Positions 23,955 through 34,861 of a stretch of DNA of 64,000 nucleotides are shown here, piece after piece. The notes below the pieces were generated by a model. That model searched no databases. It saw only the letters and a program-made list of their open reading frames with translations, and was not told where the DNA came from. Positions within the stretch are counted from its first letter, which is position 1. Every line of letters begins with the position of its first letter. The stretch lies in contig QXEO01000549.1 in the NCBI GenBank assembly GCA_007115705.1, positions 3,275,512 through 3,339,511 on the forward strand, read 5' to 3'. The translations under genes were made by a program, and so were the position numbers. The DNA comes from Dactylis glomerata (lineage: Eukaryota > Streptophyta > Magnoliopsida > Poales > Poaceae).

Positions 23955-26900
23955 ATGCCGCGAGCACCCCCACCCCCGAACCCGGAAATGGCCGAATTGC
24001 TAAGGTTGATCATGGAAGACCGGGAAGCAGCCCGAGCTGAGCGCCAAGCCAACTTGGCCACTCTTCAGCAGTTAACCCAGATGGCAACAAACCACAACAA
24101 TGGCAATGGCAATGGTGAAGGAGAAAACCATGGCAATGGAGAGCACCGATCCAAGTTAAGAAGTTTCCAGAACACCAACCCTCCTATATTCACTAAGTCT
24201 GAAGAGCCCTTAGATGCCGATGATTGGCTTCGTACCATGGAGAACAACTTGGCAGTCGCTGAAGTTGGTGAAAATGAGAAGGTCTTATACACCACCCACT
24301 ATCTTGCTGGAGCGGCAAGAGCTTGGTGGGACAGTACCCGTGCCATGCAAGCCCCAGGGTATGTGATGCCTTGGGAGGAGTTCAAGAGCAAGTTTAGCAA
24401 AGCCCATGTTCCCAAGGGATTGGTAAAAAGGATGAGAGATGAGTTCAGAAATCTGAAGCAAGGTTCCATGTCGGTGGTGGATTACCGTGACAAGTTCCTT
24501 ACCTTGTCTAGGTATGCCCCAGATGACACCAACACCACTGAGAAGAAGCAAGAAAGGTTTCTGGATGGACTTCATGATGAGATGCAATGTGTCCTGGTTA
24601 GTATTCCCTTTGCCGACCTAGAGTCATTGGTTGACTCTGCCATTCAGATGGAAGGCAAACTTAAGCAAGCTACCGAGAACCGCAAGCGCCGTATGATGTA
24701 TCAAGGCAACCCGAGCAACTCGCAGAAGCCAAGGGGAAATGCACCAATGGGTTTCACCCCTAGACCAATGAGGCCGTCTGCACCTGCCCCGCGTCCCAAC
24801 TATCCTAACCGCCCACCCGGCAACAACTTCAACCGTGCACCCCCAAGACCTAGTGGCAACAACTTCAACACCAATACTCCAAGGCCAAATGGCGCCCCTG
24901 TGTTACCCAAGCCTGGTGACAAGTCTGGTGTTACATGTTATGAGTGTGGACTAAAAGGGCATTACTCCAATGAGTGCCCCAAGAAGCTGAATGATGCATC
25001 CAAGACTGCCGCCCCTGCTCAGCAACAGCGTCGTGTGGGAAATGGCAAGAACTATCCACCAAGGAACCAGCCTCACTCTCGAGGCCGTCTGAATCACATG
25101 AATATTGAAGAAGCTCAGGAAGCAACCGACGTGGTGCTTGGTATGTTCCCTGTTAACTCAGTTCTTGCAAGAGTCCTGTTTGATTCTGGAGCTTCACACT
25201 CATTTGTTACCCAATTATTCGTTGATAAAAGTGGACTTCAACCCACACCCTTGAAAGATGTCATGTCTGTGCAAATTCCTGGGTCAGTAACCAAAGCCAG
25301 TTGTACCTGTTTGGCAGTGCCCATAGAAATCCATGGGATAGCCTTCTTAGCCAATTTGATAGTGTTGGGAACCAAAGGTTTGGAAGTAGTTCTTGGTATG
25401 AATTGGATGTCTTTTCATCAAGGAGTGATAGATTGTGCCAAAAAGACCATCACCATGAAGAGTAGCAATGGAATCATAGTCAAGCATGTGTCCGTAAAAC
25501 CACCCCAAACCACCAGATGTCATAAGAGTATCTCAGGACCGACTTTGGAGCAAGTCCCCATCGTCTGTGAATACCCGGATGTCTTTCCCGATGAGTTACC
25601 CGGAATGCCACCGGATCGGGATATTGAGTTTATCATTGAGCTTATCCCCGGAACTGGATCAATAGCCCAACGACCCTATCGTATGAACCCAGCTGAATTA
25701 GTTGAGTTGAAGAAGCAATTGGATGACCTCTTGAGCAAAGGATTAATTCAACCCAGTTCTTCTGCTTGGAGATCACCCGTTCTGTTTGTGGATAAAAGTG
25801 ACGGTTCTAGCCGACTGTGCACTGATTATCGCAAGCTTAACGATGTGACCATCAAGAACAAGTATCCTCTCCCGAAGATTGAAGATTTGTTTGACCAATT
25901 GACTGGAGCACGAGTATTCTCGAAGATAGATCTTAGAACCGGATACCACCAACTGAAGATCCGTGCAACGGATATCCCCAAAACAGCCTTCACTACCCGA
26001 TACGGATTGTATGAGTACACCGTAATGTCCTTTGGATTGACCAATGCCCCTGCTTATTTCATGAATCTCATGAATAAGGTTTTTATGGAGTTCCTGGATA
26101 AGTTTGTTGTTGTCTTCATTGACGACATTCTTATCTACTCCAAATCCGAAGAAGAGCATGCAACCCATTTGAGATTAATTCTAGAAACCCTAAGAGAGCA
26201 TCAGCTATATGCTAAGTTCAGTAAATGTGAGTTCTGGTTGAAGGAGGTTGGATTCTTAGGCCATGTGCTGTCAGCAGGAGGAATATCGGTAGATCCCAAG
26301 AAGATCAAATCAGTCCTGGAATGGGAAGCCCCTACCACTCAAACGGAAGTTAGAGGTTTTCTCGGATTAGCGGGATATTACCGCAAGTTTGTCGAAGGAT
26401 TTTCCAGTATTGCCCGTCCGATGACCCAATTATTGAAGAAGGACAAGAAGTTTGAATGGACCCCTAAGTGTGAAGAGAGTTTTCAAGAGCTCAAGAAGCG
26501 ATTGGTGACCGCCCCTGTCCTAACCATGCCCGATATCACCAAGAATTTTGATGTCTATTGCGACGCTTCCAAACTTGGACTTGGTTGCATACTGATGCAA
26601 GAAGGAAAGGTCATAGCTTACCTCTCTAGGCAGCTTAAACCTCATGAAGAAAATTATCCAACCCATGATCTAGAGTTAGCAGCCGTGGTTCTAGCTTTGA
26701 AGACTTGGAGGCATTATTTGATGGGAAACCGCTGTGAGATCTATTCGGACCACAAGAGTTTGAAGTATATTTTCACCCAGAAGGAGTTGAACATGAGGCA
26801 AAGGAGATGGATAGAGTTGATCAAGGATTATGATCTGGAAATTCACTATCACCCCGGTAAGGCCAATGTAGTGGCCGATGCGTTGAGTAGAAAGCCGTGT

Positions 26901-28460
26901 TCGTTGAATATGAGGATCAAGGAAGAGCAACCTATGTTGCACCAAGAGTTTGAAAGATTTGGATTGGAGCTAGTCAGTCAAGGATTCCTCGCCAACCTTG
27001 AGTTTCAGCCCACCTTGATGAGCCAAATCAAAGAAGCCCAGAAGGGAAATGAGAGTATTGAAGGGATCAAGCGCAGAATTGGTTCCGGCAAGGTGCCAGG
27101 ATTTGAAGAAGATGATCAAGGAGTTCTTTGGTACAAAGGCCGTATTTGTGTGCCCGCTGACTCAGAATTGAAGGAAGTAATTATGAAGGAAGCCCATGAG
27201 ACACCTTACTCCATCCACCCTGGTGGAACTAAGATGTACCAAGATTTGAAGGAACAATTTTGGTGGCATGGAATGAAGCGCGAGATTGCATCGTTTATAT
27301 CCAAGTGTGATATCTGTCAAAGAGTCAAGGCTGAACATCGACGTCCTGCTGGTTTGCTGCAACCTTTGCAAGTTCCGGAATGGAAGTGGGAATCTGTTGG
27401 AATGGATTTCATCACTGGATTTCCAAAGTCTAGCCGTGGAAATGACTCTATTTGGGTCATTGTGGATAGACTAACCAAAGTGGCCCACTTTATTCCTGTC
27501 AAGACCACTCATCGCTCAGATCAGCTAGCAGATCTGTACCTATCCAGAATTGTCAGTTTGCATGGAGTTCCTAAAACCATCGTTTCCGATCGAGGAACCC
27601 AATTCACCTCGAGATTTTGGAAAAGCTTACATCAAGCTCTGGGAACCGAGTTAGCCTTCAGCACCGCTTACCACCCTCAGACTGATGGACAGACTGAAAG
27701 AGTGAATCAAATACTTGAAGATATGTTGAGAGCCTGCGTTCTAGCTTATGGAGCTAAATGGGAAGATTGTCTACCCTTCGCGGAGTTTTCTTACAACAAC
27801 AGTTATCAAGCCAGTTTGCAAATGGCCCCATTTGAAGCTTTGTACGGAAGAAAGTGTCGTACCCCTCTGAATTGGTCAGAAACCGGAGACAGTCAGATTT
27901 TTGGACCAGATATGCTGCAAGAGGCCGAGGAGAAAGTTCGCATAATTCGTGAATACCTCAAGGCAGCCCAATCAAGACAAAAGAGTTATGCCGACAAGAG
28001 ACGTCGAGAACTGACCTTCCAGATTGGAGATTTTGTTTATCTTAGAGTATCACCTCTCAAGGGAATGCAAAGATTCCAAGTAAAAGGAAAGCTTGCCCCA
28101 AGATATATTGGACCCTTCAAGATACTAGACCGTAGAGGAGAAGTGTCTTATCAGTTGGAAATGCCCCCTGAATTGTCTGAAGTACACGATGTCTTTCACG
28201 TGTCGTTACTTCGGAAATGTCTTGAAGTTCCGGAGAAGCCCGAAGTCTTCAAGAATATTGATCACCGGTCTGTGGACATCAACAAGGACTTGACCTATCG
28301 TGAAATGCCGATCCGTATCCTTGAGGAAGCTTATCGAACCACTCGAACCCGAAGCATCAAATTTCTGAAAGTTCAGTGGAGTAATCACACCGAAGAGGAA
28401 GCCACTTGGGAACGAGAAGATTACCTTCAGAAAGAATTTCCCAATCTTTTCAGTTCTTAA
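23955..28460 (+). CDS. Element B gag-pol polyprotein
   Basis: Single uninterrupted frame of 1,501 residues. In order: gag capsid-like domain (about 60-250), Pro/Asn-rich linker, zinc knuckle CYECGLKGHYSNEC (about 328-341), aspartic protease with DSGAS (about 410), reverse transcriptase (about 565-745) with catalytic FIDD at about 721, RNase H starting at about 865 (YCDAS...ELAAVVLAL...YSDHKSL...ADALSR), integrase with the zinc-binding HHCC region near 1088-1125 and the D, D, E triad in VGMDF, VSDRGT and QTERVN (about 1150, 1211, 1248), and a C-terminal chromodomain-like segment (about 1440-1495; KVQWSNHTEEEATWE). The chromodomain is known to steer chromovirus integration toward marked heterochromatin. 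Gag and pol are in one frame, so stoichiometry must be set by protease processing or by other means. No lesion was seen. Confidence 0.95.
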   Translation: MPRAPPPPNPEMAELLRLIMEDREAARAERQANLATLQQLTQMATNHNNGNGNGEGENHGNGEHRSKLRSFQNTNPPIFTKSEEPLDADDWLRTMENNLAVAEVGENEKVLYTTHYLAGAARAWWDSTRAMQAPGYVMPWEEFKSKFSKAHVPKGLVKRMRDEFRNLKQGSMSVVDYRDKFLTLSRYAPDDTNTTEKKQERFLDGLHDEMQCVLVSIPFADLESLVDSAIQMEGKLKQATENRKRRMMYQGNPSNSQKPRGNAPMGFTPRPMRPSAPAPRPNYPNRPPGNNFNRAPPRPSGNNFNTNTPRPNGAPVLPKPGDKSGVTCYECGLKGHYSNECPKKLNDASKTAAPAQQQRRVGNGKNYPPRNQPHSRGRLNHMNIEEAQEATDVVLGMFPVNSVLARVLFDSGASHSFVTQLFVDKSGLQPTPLKDVMSVQIPGSVTKASCTCLAVPIEIHGIAFLANLIVLGTKGLEVVLGMNWMSFHQGVIDCAKKTITMKSSNGIIVKHVSVKPPQTTRCHKSISGPTLEQVPIVCEYPDVFPDELPGMPPDRDIEFIIELIPGTGSIAQRPYRMNPAELVELKKQLDDLLSKGLIQPSSSAWRSPVLFVDKSDGSSRLCTDYRKLNDVTIKNKYPLPKIEDLFDQLTGARVFSKIDLRTGYHQLKIRATDIPKTAFTTRYGLYEYTVMSFGLTNAPAYFMNLMNKVFMEFLDKFVVVFIDDILIYSKSEEEHATHLRLILETLREHQLYAKFSKCEFWLKEVGFLGHVLSAGGISVDPKKIKSVLEWEAPTTQTEVRGFLGLAGYYRKFVEGFSSIARPMTQLLKKDKKFEWTPKCEESFQELKKRLVTAPVLTMPDITKNFDVYCDASKLGLGCILMQEGKVIAYLSRQLKPHEENYPTHDLELAAVVLALKTWRHYLMGNRCEIYSDHKSLKYIFTQKELNMRQRRWIELIKDYDLEIHYHPGKANVVADALSRKPCSLNMRIKEEQPMLHQEFERFGLELVSQGFLANLEFQPTLMSQIKEAQKGNESIEGIKRRIGSGKVPGFEEDDQGVLWYKGRICVPADSELKEVIMKEAHETPYSIHPGGTKMYQDLKEQFWWHGMKREIASFISKCDICQRVKAEHRRPAGLLQPLQVPEWKWESVGMDFITGFPKSSRGNDSIWVIVDRLTKVAHFIPVKTTHRSDQLADLYLSRIVSLHGVPKTIVSDRGTQFTSRFWKSLHQALGTELAFSTAYHPQTDGQTERVNQILEDMLRACVLAYGAKWEDCLPFAEFSYNNSYQASLQMAPFEALYGRKCRTPLNWSETGDSQIFGPDMLQEAEEKVRIIREYLKAAQSRQKSYADKRRRELTFQIGDFVYLRVSPLKGMQRFQVKGKLAPRYIGPFKILDRRGEVSYQLEMPPELSEVHDVFHVSLLRKCLEVPEKPEVFKNIDHRSVDINKDLTYREMPIRILEEAYRTTRTRSIKFLKVQWSNHTEEEATWEREDYLQKEFPNLFSS

Positions 28461-28490
28461 TTAGTGAATCTCGGGGACGAGATTCTTTTT

Positions 28491-28503
28491 AAGGGGGGAA
28501 GAT
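28491..28503 (+). other. Polypurine tract of element B
   Basis: AAGGGGGGAAGAT immediately before the 3' LTR. Confidence 0.85.
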
Positions 28504-31500
28504 TGTAACAACTCAGAATTTGTAACCCAACTCTTATTAAATAAAGAGTCAAAAATTTGGACCCAAATAAAACTTTTTCTTCAATATTGCATGCATACAT
28601 GCATTCTCTTTATTGGTATTTCTATGATTTTATGTGTGTTCTTTTGCTTGAGCATTGGTTAAACAATTCTAAGGGAACCAAGAGAAACAACTAAGAAAGA
28701 TATTAGGAACCAAAAGAACCAAAAATAAAAATAGGTAAGAAAGAGATAAAGTTAATATGATCTAGAAACTGTTAATGACTACACCACTTTGAGCCCTTAT
28801 ATTAAGAAATCTGCAGCTCACCTTCTTGTTTGGCCAACTAGTTGAGCTTAACCAAGTTATGGACTAACTCAACCAACAAAGATCTACCAAAATTTCAAAC
28901 CAGAACACTACTCAAACTTGAGCCAAAGTTTGAATCTGAAACAGAAACCATTTCAAATTTGAAATATAAATTTTTGCAAAACTCATTATTTCTCCAGAAC
29001 AAAAATATGCCTGGGTACCTTATCCAATATGATGAGCACCCAAAGTGGCAAATTTGAAAAATTCGAATTTTGAATTCTTGTAAGCATTTCGTCGAACGGT
29101 GGCAGAAGAAAATCGGGGGAGATCAAACTTCACTGGTGCAGCACTGTTCTGGCGCGACCCAATGCTGTAGCCATACCCTCTGGCCACCCCTCGACCGATC
29201 CCAGCCCCCTCTGCCCCGACCCAAGCCGTGAGAAGAGGAGGGAGAAGGAGAAACACACCCAGGACCCCCTCCCAGGAACCCACTGTCCCGCGCGATGCCG
29301 ACCAACGTGAAGGCGCCAGAGGCGACCCACAGTCCCCCGCGGCCGACCCCGTAACTCCCCAGCACGCGAGCGTGGCCGCCGTGACCGGAGGAAGCTTCAC
29401 GCACCGCCAGGACCCCCGCAACGGCGAGCTTCTGGCCGCGTTTGTCCCCGACGCTCCGGCCTATAAAAAGCCCCCTCGATCAAACGAAGCAAGGCACCTC
29501 ACTCCCAGCTACCTCCCAGACATCGCCGCTTACTCCCTCGTGCCCTAGTTCGCCGTAGCCGACCTCGCCGGCGCAGTACTGGACGGGCGGAGCGCCGCCC
29601 CGTCCGACCACCTGGAGGCCAGCTTCTGCAGGGAATCGGAGGAGGAGGAGCACCGCAGCCGATCCCGAGCGTCGCCGTCGAGTTTCGTTTCCTCTACGCC
29701 CCGCCGTCGCCGTCGAACGCCGTCGCTGCTCGCAGGTGAGCTCCCGCTTTGACTGAGGAAGAAGAAAGACCCTGAGCCGTTCGATCTAGATCCGACGGTA
29801 ACTTACCGATTCGGGTTTCGTAATTAGATCTGACATCGCGACCCCACCTGTCAGTCCCGTTTTTATTTCCTTTCCCCCGCGCGAAACGGTATGGGCCGGC
29901 CCGTTCGGCTTGATTCGGAATAGGGCCCGGCTCGTTTCACGTTTCGGTCCGATTCGTTTTTAATTAATTCCCGCCCTTTTCTTTTATTTCAAAACTGTTT
30001 CAAATGGTATTTTCAAATTCAATTTCCTAGAGTTTTATAAGTCCAAATTTAGCAAATAAATATTCGTTGGAAAGCTTAGAAAATACTCTATCCAATAGTA
30101 CTGGTTAGATTTCCAAATCAGTTAAGAATAAAAATGGTTATGAATAGTGTGATCCTAGCTTGTTAATTAATGAAAGATTTCTAGAAAATTATTTAAGCCA
30201 TCAAAAATCATAAAAATTAAAATGTGGACTTACTAATGACCCCTCTTACTGTTAGTCAACACTAATCTACCCAAACCATATTAGTGTGACCATTTAGACC
30301 CGAACCCAAACCTATTTGTTAGCATAAAATGATAGAGCCCTAATGCACACTTAGAATTAATTGCCCTCTTTACCCATTTCACTTAGTGGATCATTCCCAC
30401 TTAAACCTGCCTTAGTAACTCTAAATCAACACCAATGCTGCACAAGTGAACCACTTATGCTACTTAATAGAGTAACTAGCTTGCACACTTGAAGAAAAAC
30501 TTAGAAGGAAAACTTACCATCCAACCCCATAGCAATGCAACCTAAGTGCTTGGTTAGCAAACAAGAGTGTGTGCCTGGTGTGTTGTTGGTTTGGTGAAGT
30601 GATGGTGTGCTTGTGTTTATTCGTTATTAGACGCTAGTGTTGCCGAGGAGGTTATTGGAGGGGATTACTATTATCAAGAAGAAGAAGAAAACCCCGGACA
30701 CTTTGCCAACCAAGGCAAGCCATCTTTTGATTCATACTCCCACTACCTAGTTTTAAAGTTGCATTCTACTTGTTTTAAGTAAATTGCATGACTGAATTGC
30801 TAGAGTAGAATGATAGAAGTAAATTGCATGATTGAATTGCTAGAGTAGAATGATAGAAGTAAATTGCATGATTGAATTGCTAGAGTAGAATGATAGAGCA
30901 TATTGATGTCTTGGTTATCAAGAGCATCAAGCTGAGTTTATCCAACCATAGTAGTAGTACTATCACTCAATGTAGTTGCTTAGTCGCTAATAAAAGTTGA
31001 GGCTATCTCTGGAGGAACCCCATTTGAAAGGTGGTGACTTGACCTTGAAACTGGAACTGGGAGTTTGCTCCTACATGATGGCTTTATGAAAGAAAATAAT
31101 CTGGACTAAGAACTATGAAATGTATTTCTCAATTGACAACGAGTGATGTACATGGGTGCCAACTATACCGTACAACCACGTTACCCCTATATGGGAAGGG
31201 GCTTAATCCGTAGTTTGTTGATCTTAGTATGGGAGGTCTTGCATAAAATCTTCATGGAAGGACTCCACGGGCGGATACTTCTTGACCAAGTGGATTCCAC
31301 TAACCCGGCCTCCGGGATGGGCATAACTAGAGGCGCCGGAGCGGGAAGTCCGTATCCCGGGCTCTAGGGAAGGATCCTATACTAGGATGAGCAAGTGAAA
31401 GAATTTGTTTGATTATCTGAAAACCGCATACCTTTGTGTATAGCGAACCGTGGATTTCTCCCGGCAGATGTATCGAATCTTGTGGGTAAAGTGTACCCCT

Positions 31501-32164
31501 CTGCAGAGGTTTTCAAACTATTCGAATAGCCGAGTCCTCGGTCATGGACGGTTGGCAAACTCTACCTGGCTTTTGTCAAGACTAAAAATAACAAGGGTGA
31601 ACTTGGTGAATGACATGAATTTGAATTGACATGACTTGACCTTGATCTTGACACATTGAAGTTCCTCTTTAGAATGAACTTAGAGAACTAAACCTCTTTT
31701 CTACAAATGAGCATTCTTGGGAAATAAAACTAGCTTTTGCAAACCAACTTAGTGCTTAGTCCACTATACCCAACCTTGCATATCTACTTCATCTTTTCAT
31801 TTATAAGATGGTTTGCGAGTGCATCCAATGTACTCACGGCTGTGTCCCTGGCTATCAACTTGGCCAGACTATGGGGAGGAATACCAGGAGGAAGGGTATG
31901 AAGAAGAGTACCAGAACTAAGCTCGTCTCCGTGAGTCGCCAATTGCCTGTAGGGAGAAGGCATGGGCCGAAGACGGTATTTCCGCTGCTATATTGTGTTG
32001 TAATATGACTTGGTCTATATGACCATTGTATTTGAATCATCGTATTGTAATGTCTATGGAACTGGTTACCAACTACGTTATGTATATCGCAACAATGATT
32101 CTGGGATTGCGGTGGAATACATAACGGGCACTTCGAATTTGTTATCAAATTTGAGGTCGTCACA
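28504..32164 (+). repeat. Element B 3' LTR
   Basis: 3,661 bp, colinear with 19017-22677 with no difference found. Followed by GTAGA. Confidence 0.95.
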
Positions 32165-32382
32165 GTAGAGCACACGTTTCTAGCAATGATATACAATTTA
32201 TTAATTTGTTCCCATAAGTGTTTTCCTTTTTGTGACAAGCGGTGTTCCTTATAATAATTTTGTTGTTCTTCCGTGAACCCACCTTGCCAATAAGATCTAG
32301 TTACAAAGAATTCAACCATTGATAGAAAGCATGATGAAGCAAGTAAAAAAGCAAGACAATAACAGACCAACAAAAATAACAA
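32165..32382 (-). pseudogene. Element C acidic reading frame, 5' part
   Basis: Minus-strand frame from about 32382 to the B insertion. It begins with a hydrophobic stretch (LLVCYCLAFLLASSCFL) and continues with RSYWQGGFTEEQQNYYKEH. It ends at the duplicated GTAGA and continues across element B at 19016. The hydrophobic start could be a signal or membrane segment if translated. Domain unknown. Confidence 0.5.
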
Positions 32383-32612
32383 CTATAGTAGGAACTAATT
32401 TTTTTGTATTTTTGTTAAACAAGAAGCAAACAAAATAAAGTAAAGAAACTAAGCAAAACAATAACAAAGTAAAGAGATTGGAAGTGAGAGACTCCCCTTG
32501 CAGAAATCCTCTTTTTCCTCGGCAACGGCGCCAGAAAATAGGTTGACGGCGCCTAGTTGATGTGGGAGCTTATTCTTCTTCAATCCCCGGCAACGGCGCC
32601 AGACAACAATCT
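32383..32612 (-). mobile_element. Element C leader with repeated primer-binding sites
   Basis: The reverse strand holds the tRNA-Asp primer site at 32601-32584 (exact 18-base match to the A site) and a second copy, with one mismatch, at 32534-32517 in the context TTTTCTGGCGCC seen in A. A third, partial core (GGCAAGGCGCCA) lies at 32756-32767 inside the LTR end. The rest is AT-rich leader like A 6770-6920. Confidence 0.75.
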
Positions 32613-34240
32613 TGATGCCTCAAAGGACCGGTTGGGAAACCCCAAGAGGAAGGTATGATGAGCATAGCAGTAAGTTTTCCCTCAGTATGAAACCAAGGTT
32701 TAATCGACCAGTAGGAGAAAGAAACCACTTCTGAAGGTTGTTGCTAGTTGACTTTGGCAAGGCGCCAGAAAATAGTCTGGTGCGTGGTTGATGGTGCCAG
32801 CAGCAACGTGGAACCTGCATACAACACAACCAAACTACTTTGCCCTAACTTATAGTGAGGTTGTCAATCTCGCCGGTTTGCTGAAAACAAAGGATTAGAC
32901 GTATAGTGTGGAAAAAGATGTTTGTTTGCGGTGAAGTAAAATAATGCTTGCAGAAAGTAAACAGTGTTTGCAGTATATAGTAATATAAATATAAAAGAAT
33001 GGACCAGGGTCCACAGTTCACTAGAGGTGTCTCTCCATAAAGATAAATAACATGCTGGGTAAACAAATTACAGTTGGGCAATTGACAAAATAAAGAATGC
33101 ATAACAATGCATGTACATGTCATGAAGATCACTATGAGATTCACTTGGGCATTACAACATAATACATAGACCGTAATCCAATTGCATCTATGACTAATAA
33201 TCCACCTGCAGGATATCATCCGAACAACCTTTGGGTATTAAGTTGCAAGCAAGATATTATCGCCTTAAGCAAAGTGTGTAATGTAAACAATACAATTATC
33301 CTTGAACAAAAGATTTTTGTTTTCTCCCTAGTAGCAATAGACATCTACAACCTTACAAGTTATTGTCACTCTCCCAGATTACTAGAGGCATAAACCCACT
33401 ATCAAGCATAAATACTCCCTCTTGGAGTCACTAGCATCTACTTGGCCAAGATATTTACTAGCAACAGAGAGCATGCAAGATCACAAATAACATAGACATG
33501 ATAAATCAACAATCTACTTGACATAGTACTCAATATTCATCGGATCCCAACAAACACAACATATAGAATTACATAAAGATGATCTTGATCATGATAGGCA
33601 GCTCACAAGATCTAGACATGAGGCACATGGAGGAGAAGGCAACCATATAGCTATTGCTACGGACCCATGGTCCAGTGCTGGACTACTCACGCATCACTCC
33701 GGAGGCTGGCATGGTGATGAAGAAGTCCTCCGATGATGATTCCCCTCTTCGGCAGGGTGCCGGGAAGAGTTTCTGGACCCTCCCGAACTCGGGTCGACGA
33801 CGACGGCTTGCAGTATGTTTTGTGGAAATATGTTCGGGCCCCTAGGGTTTTTGCGATGAAGGGAATTTATAGGCAGAAGGGCGATGTCAGAGGGGGTCCG
33901 AGGGGCCCACACCACCTGGTGGCGCGGCCAGGGGGTGGCCCGCGCCACCCTATGGTGCGGCCGCCTCCTGGCCGCTCTCTGTCTCTCCTTTGGACTCCGT
34001 CTTCGTGTCAGGTAAATAGAAACTTTGGCTTTCATTTCGTCCAATTCTGAGAATATTTCCTATGTAACTTTTCTAAAACACAAAAATAGCAGAAAACAGG
34101 AACTAGCACTGTGGCATCTTGTTAATAGGTTAGTTCTGGAAAATGCATAAAAATGCCACGAAGTGTAAACAAAACATAAAGCAATTGGTGTAAAACAAGC
34201 ATGAAGCATCAAAAATTATAGGTACGTTTGCAACATATCA
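32613..34240 (-). repeat. Element C 5' LTR (reverse)
   Basis: 1,628 bp. The reverse complement starts TGATATGTTGC at 34240 and ends ...GGCATCA, about eleven bases before the primer site. Same family as the A, D and E LTRs but clearly diverged, and the last 200 bases are rearranged. The five bases next to it on the right are ATACT. Confidence 0.75.
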
Positions 34241-34861
34241 ATACTCATTCATGTGGACATGCTTAGTTTGTTCGCGTAAGGTGTATGTTATTTAATGGAT
34301 GCTTAGTAGTTCCTACTCTCATATGATTAGTTCCAATTTACTAATAGTATGTAGCATGTCATATAGATGTTTGCTTGCATTGTTCTATTCATAAAACGGT
34401 ATGTGATGAGGGTTAACTCGACAAATGTCCAAGATGAAGGACTTTGGATCGGGGGAAGAGCAACGTCTAGAGATTCCGGGATCGAGATTGGCACACAACG
34501 TACCCAGGTTCATGTCCCCTCGGTGGAGGATCGCTACATCCTGCTAGCAATCTAGTATATGATCACAATGGTGTTTACATGGAGCCGTCGTAGGCGGAGT
34601 TTTGTATCTAATCTATGTCTAATCTATCTTGTGTGTTCTAGCTCTCGATGTAACTTGTCTCTCTAGGGGCGCCCCTGCCTGGCTTCATATATGCAACCGG
34701 GCTAAGGTTTTACAAGTGTCCTAGTCGAATACGTATTGGAACCTTCCTTCTTCGTCTCCAAGTCAATCTTCGAGTCCTTGTGCTTGTCCACTTCCTTAAT
34801 GGGCCGGACCCGGTATACTAATCCGTGGGTACCTGAAGGGCATACCCACGTTAGTATGACA
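34241..34861 (+). repeat. Unclassified repeat-like DNA, possibly an LTR end
   Basis: No gene. 34430-34861 has the style of a Gypsy LTR tail (TCCCCTCGGTGGAGGATCG..., ending ...GTTAGTATGACA), but I cannot find a matching partner or a convincing left border. Confidence 0.3.

Larger units (their letters stand above)
19017..32164 (+). mobile_element. Element B: complete, young Tekay-like Gypsy chromovirus
   Basis: 13,148 bp: two 3,661-bp LTRs (TGTAACAAC...GTCGTCACA), initiator tRNA-Met primer site, an accessory frame, one uninterrupted gag-pol frame, polypurine tract, 5-bp target duplication. The LTRs show no difference in any block I compared, and every open frame within them is the same in both copies, so insertion was very recent. 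The integrase is followed by a chromodomain, which marks chromoviruses. All catalytic motifs are present, so it may be autonomous and active. It interrupts the reading frame of C. Confidence 0.95.

Noticed and set aside
19017..32164. Two identical 3.66-kb copies as a segmental duplication
   Set aside because: TG...CA ends, primer site, polypurine tract and 5-bp target duplication make them LTRs of one element.
34634..34861. Possible 228-bp solo LTR flanked by TTGTG
   Set aside because: The 5-bp match can arise by chance and the sequence appears continuous in style with DNA to its left.
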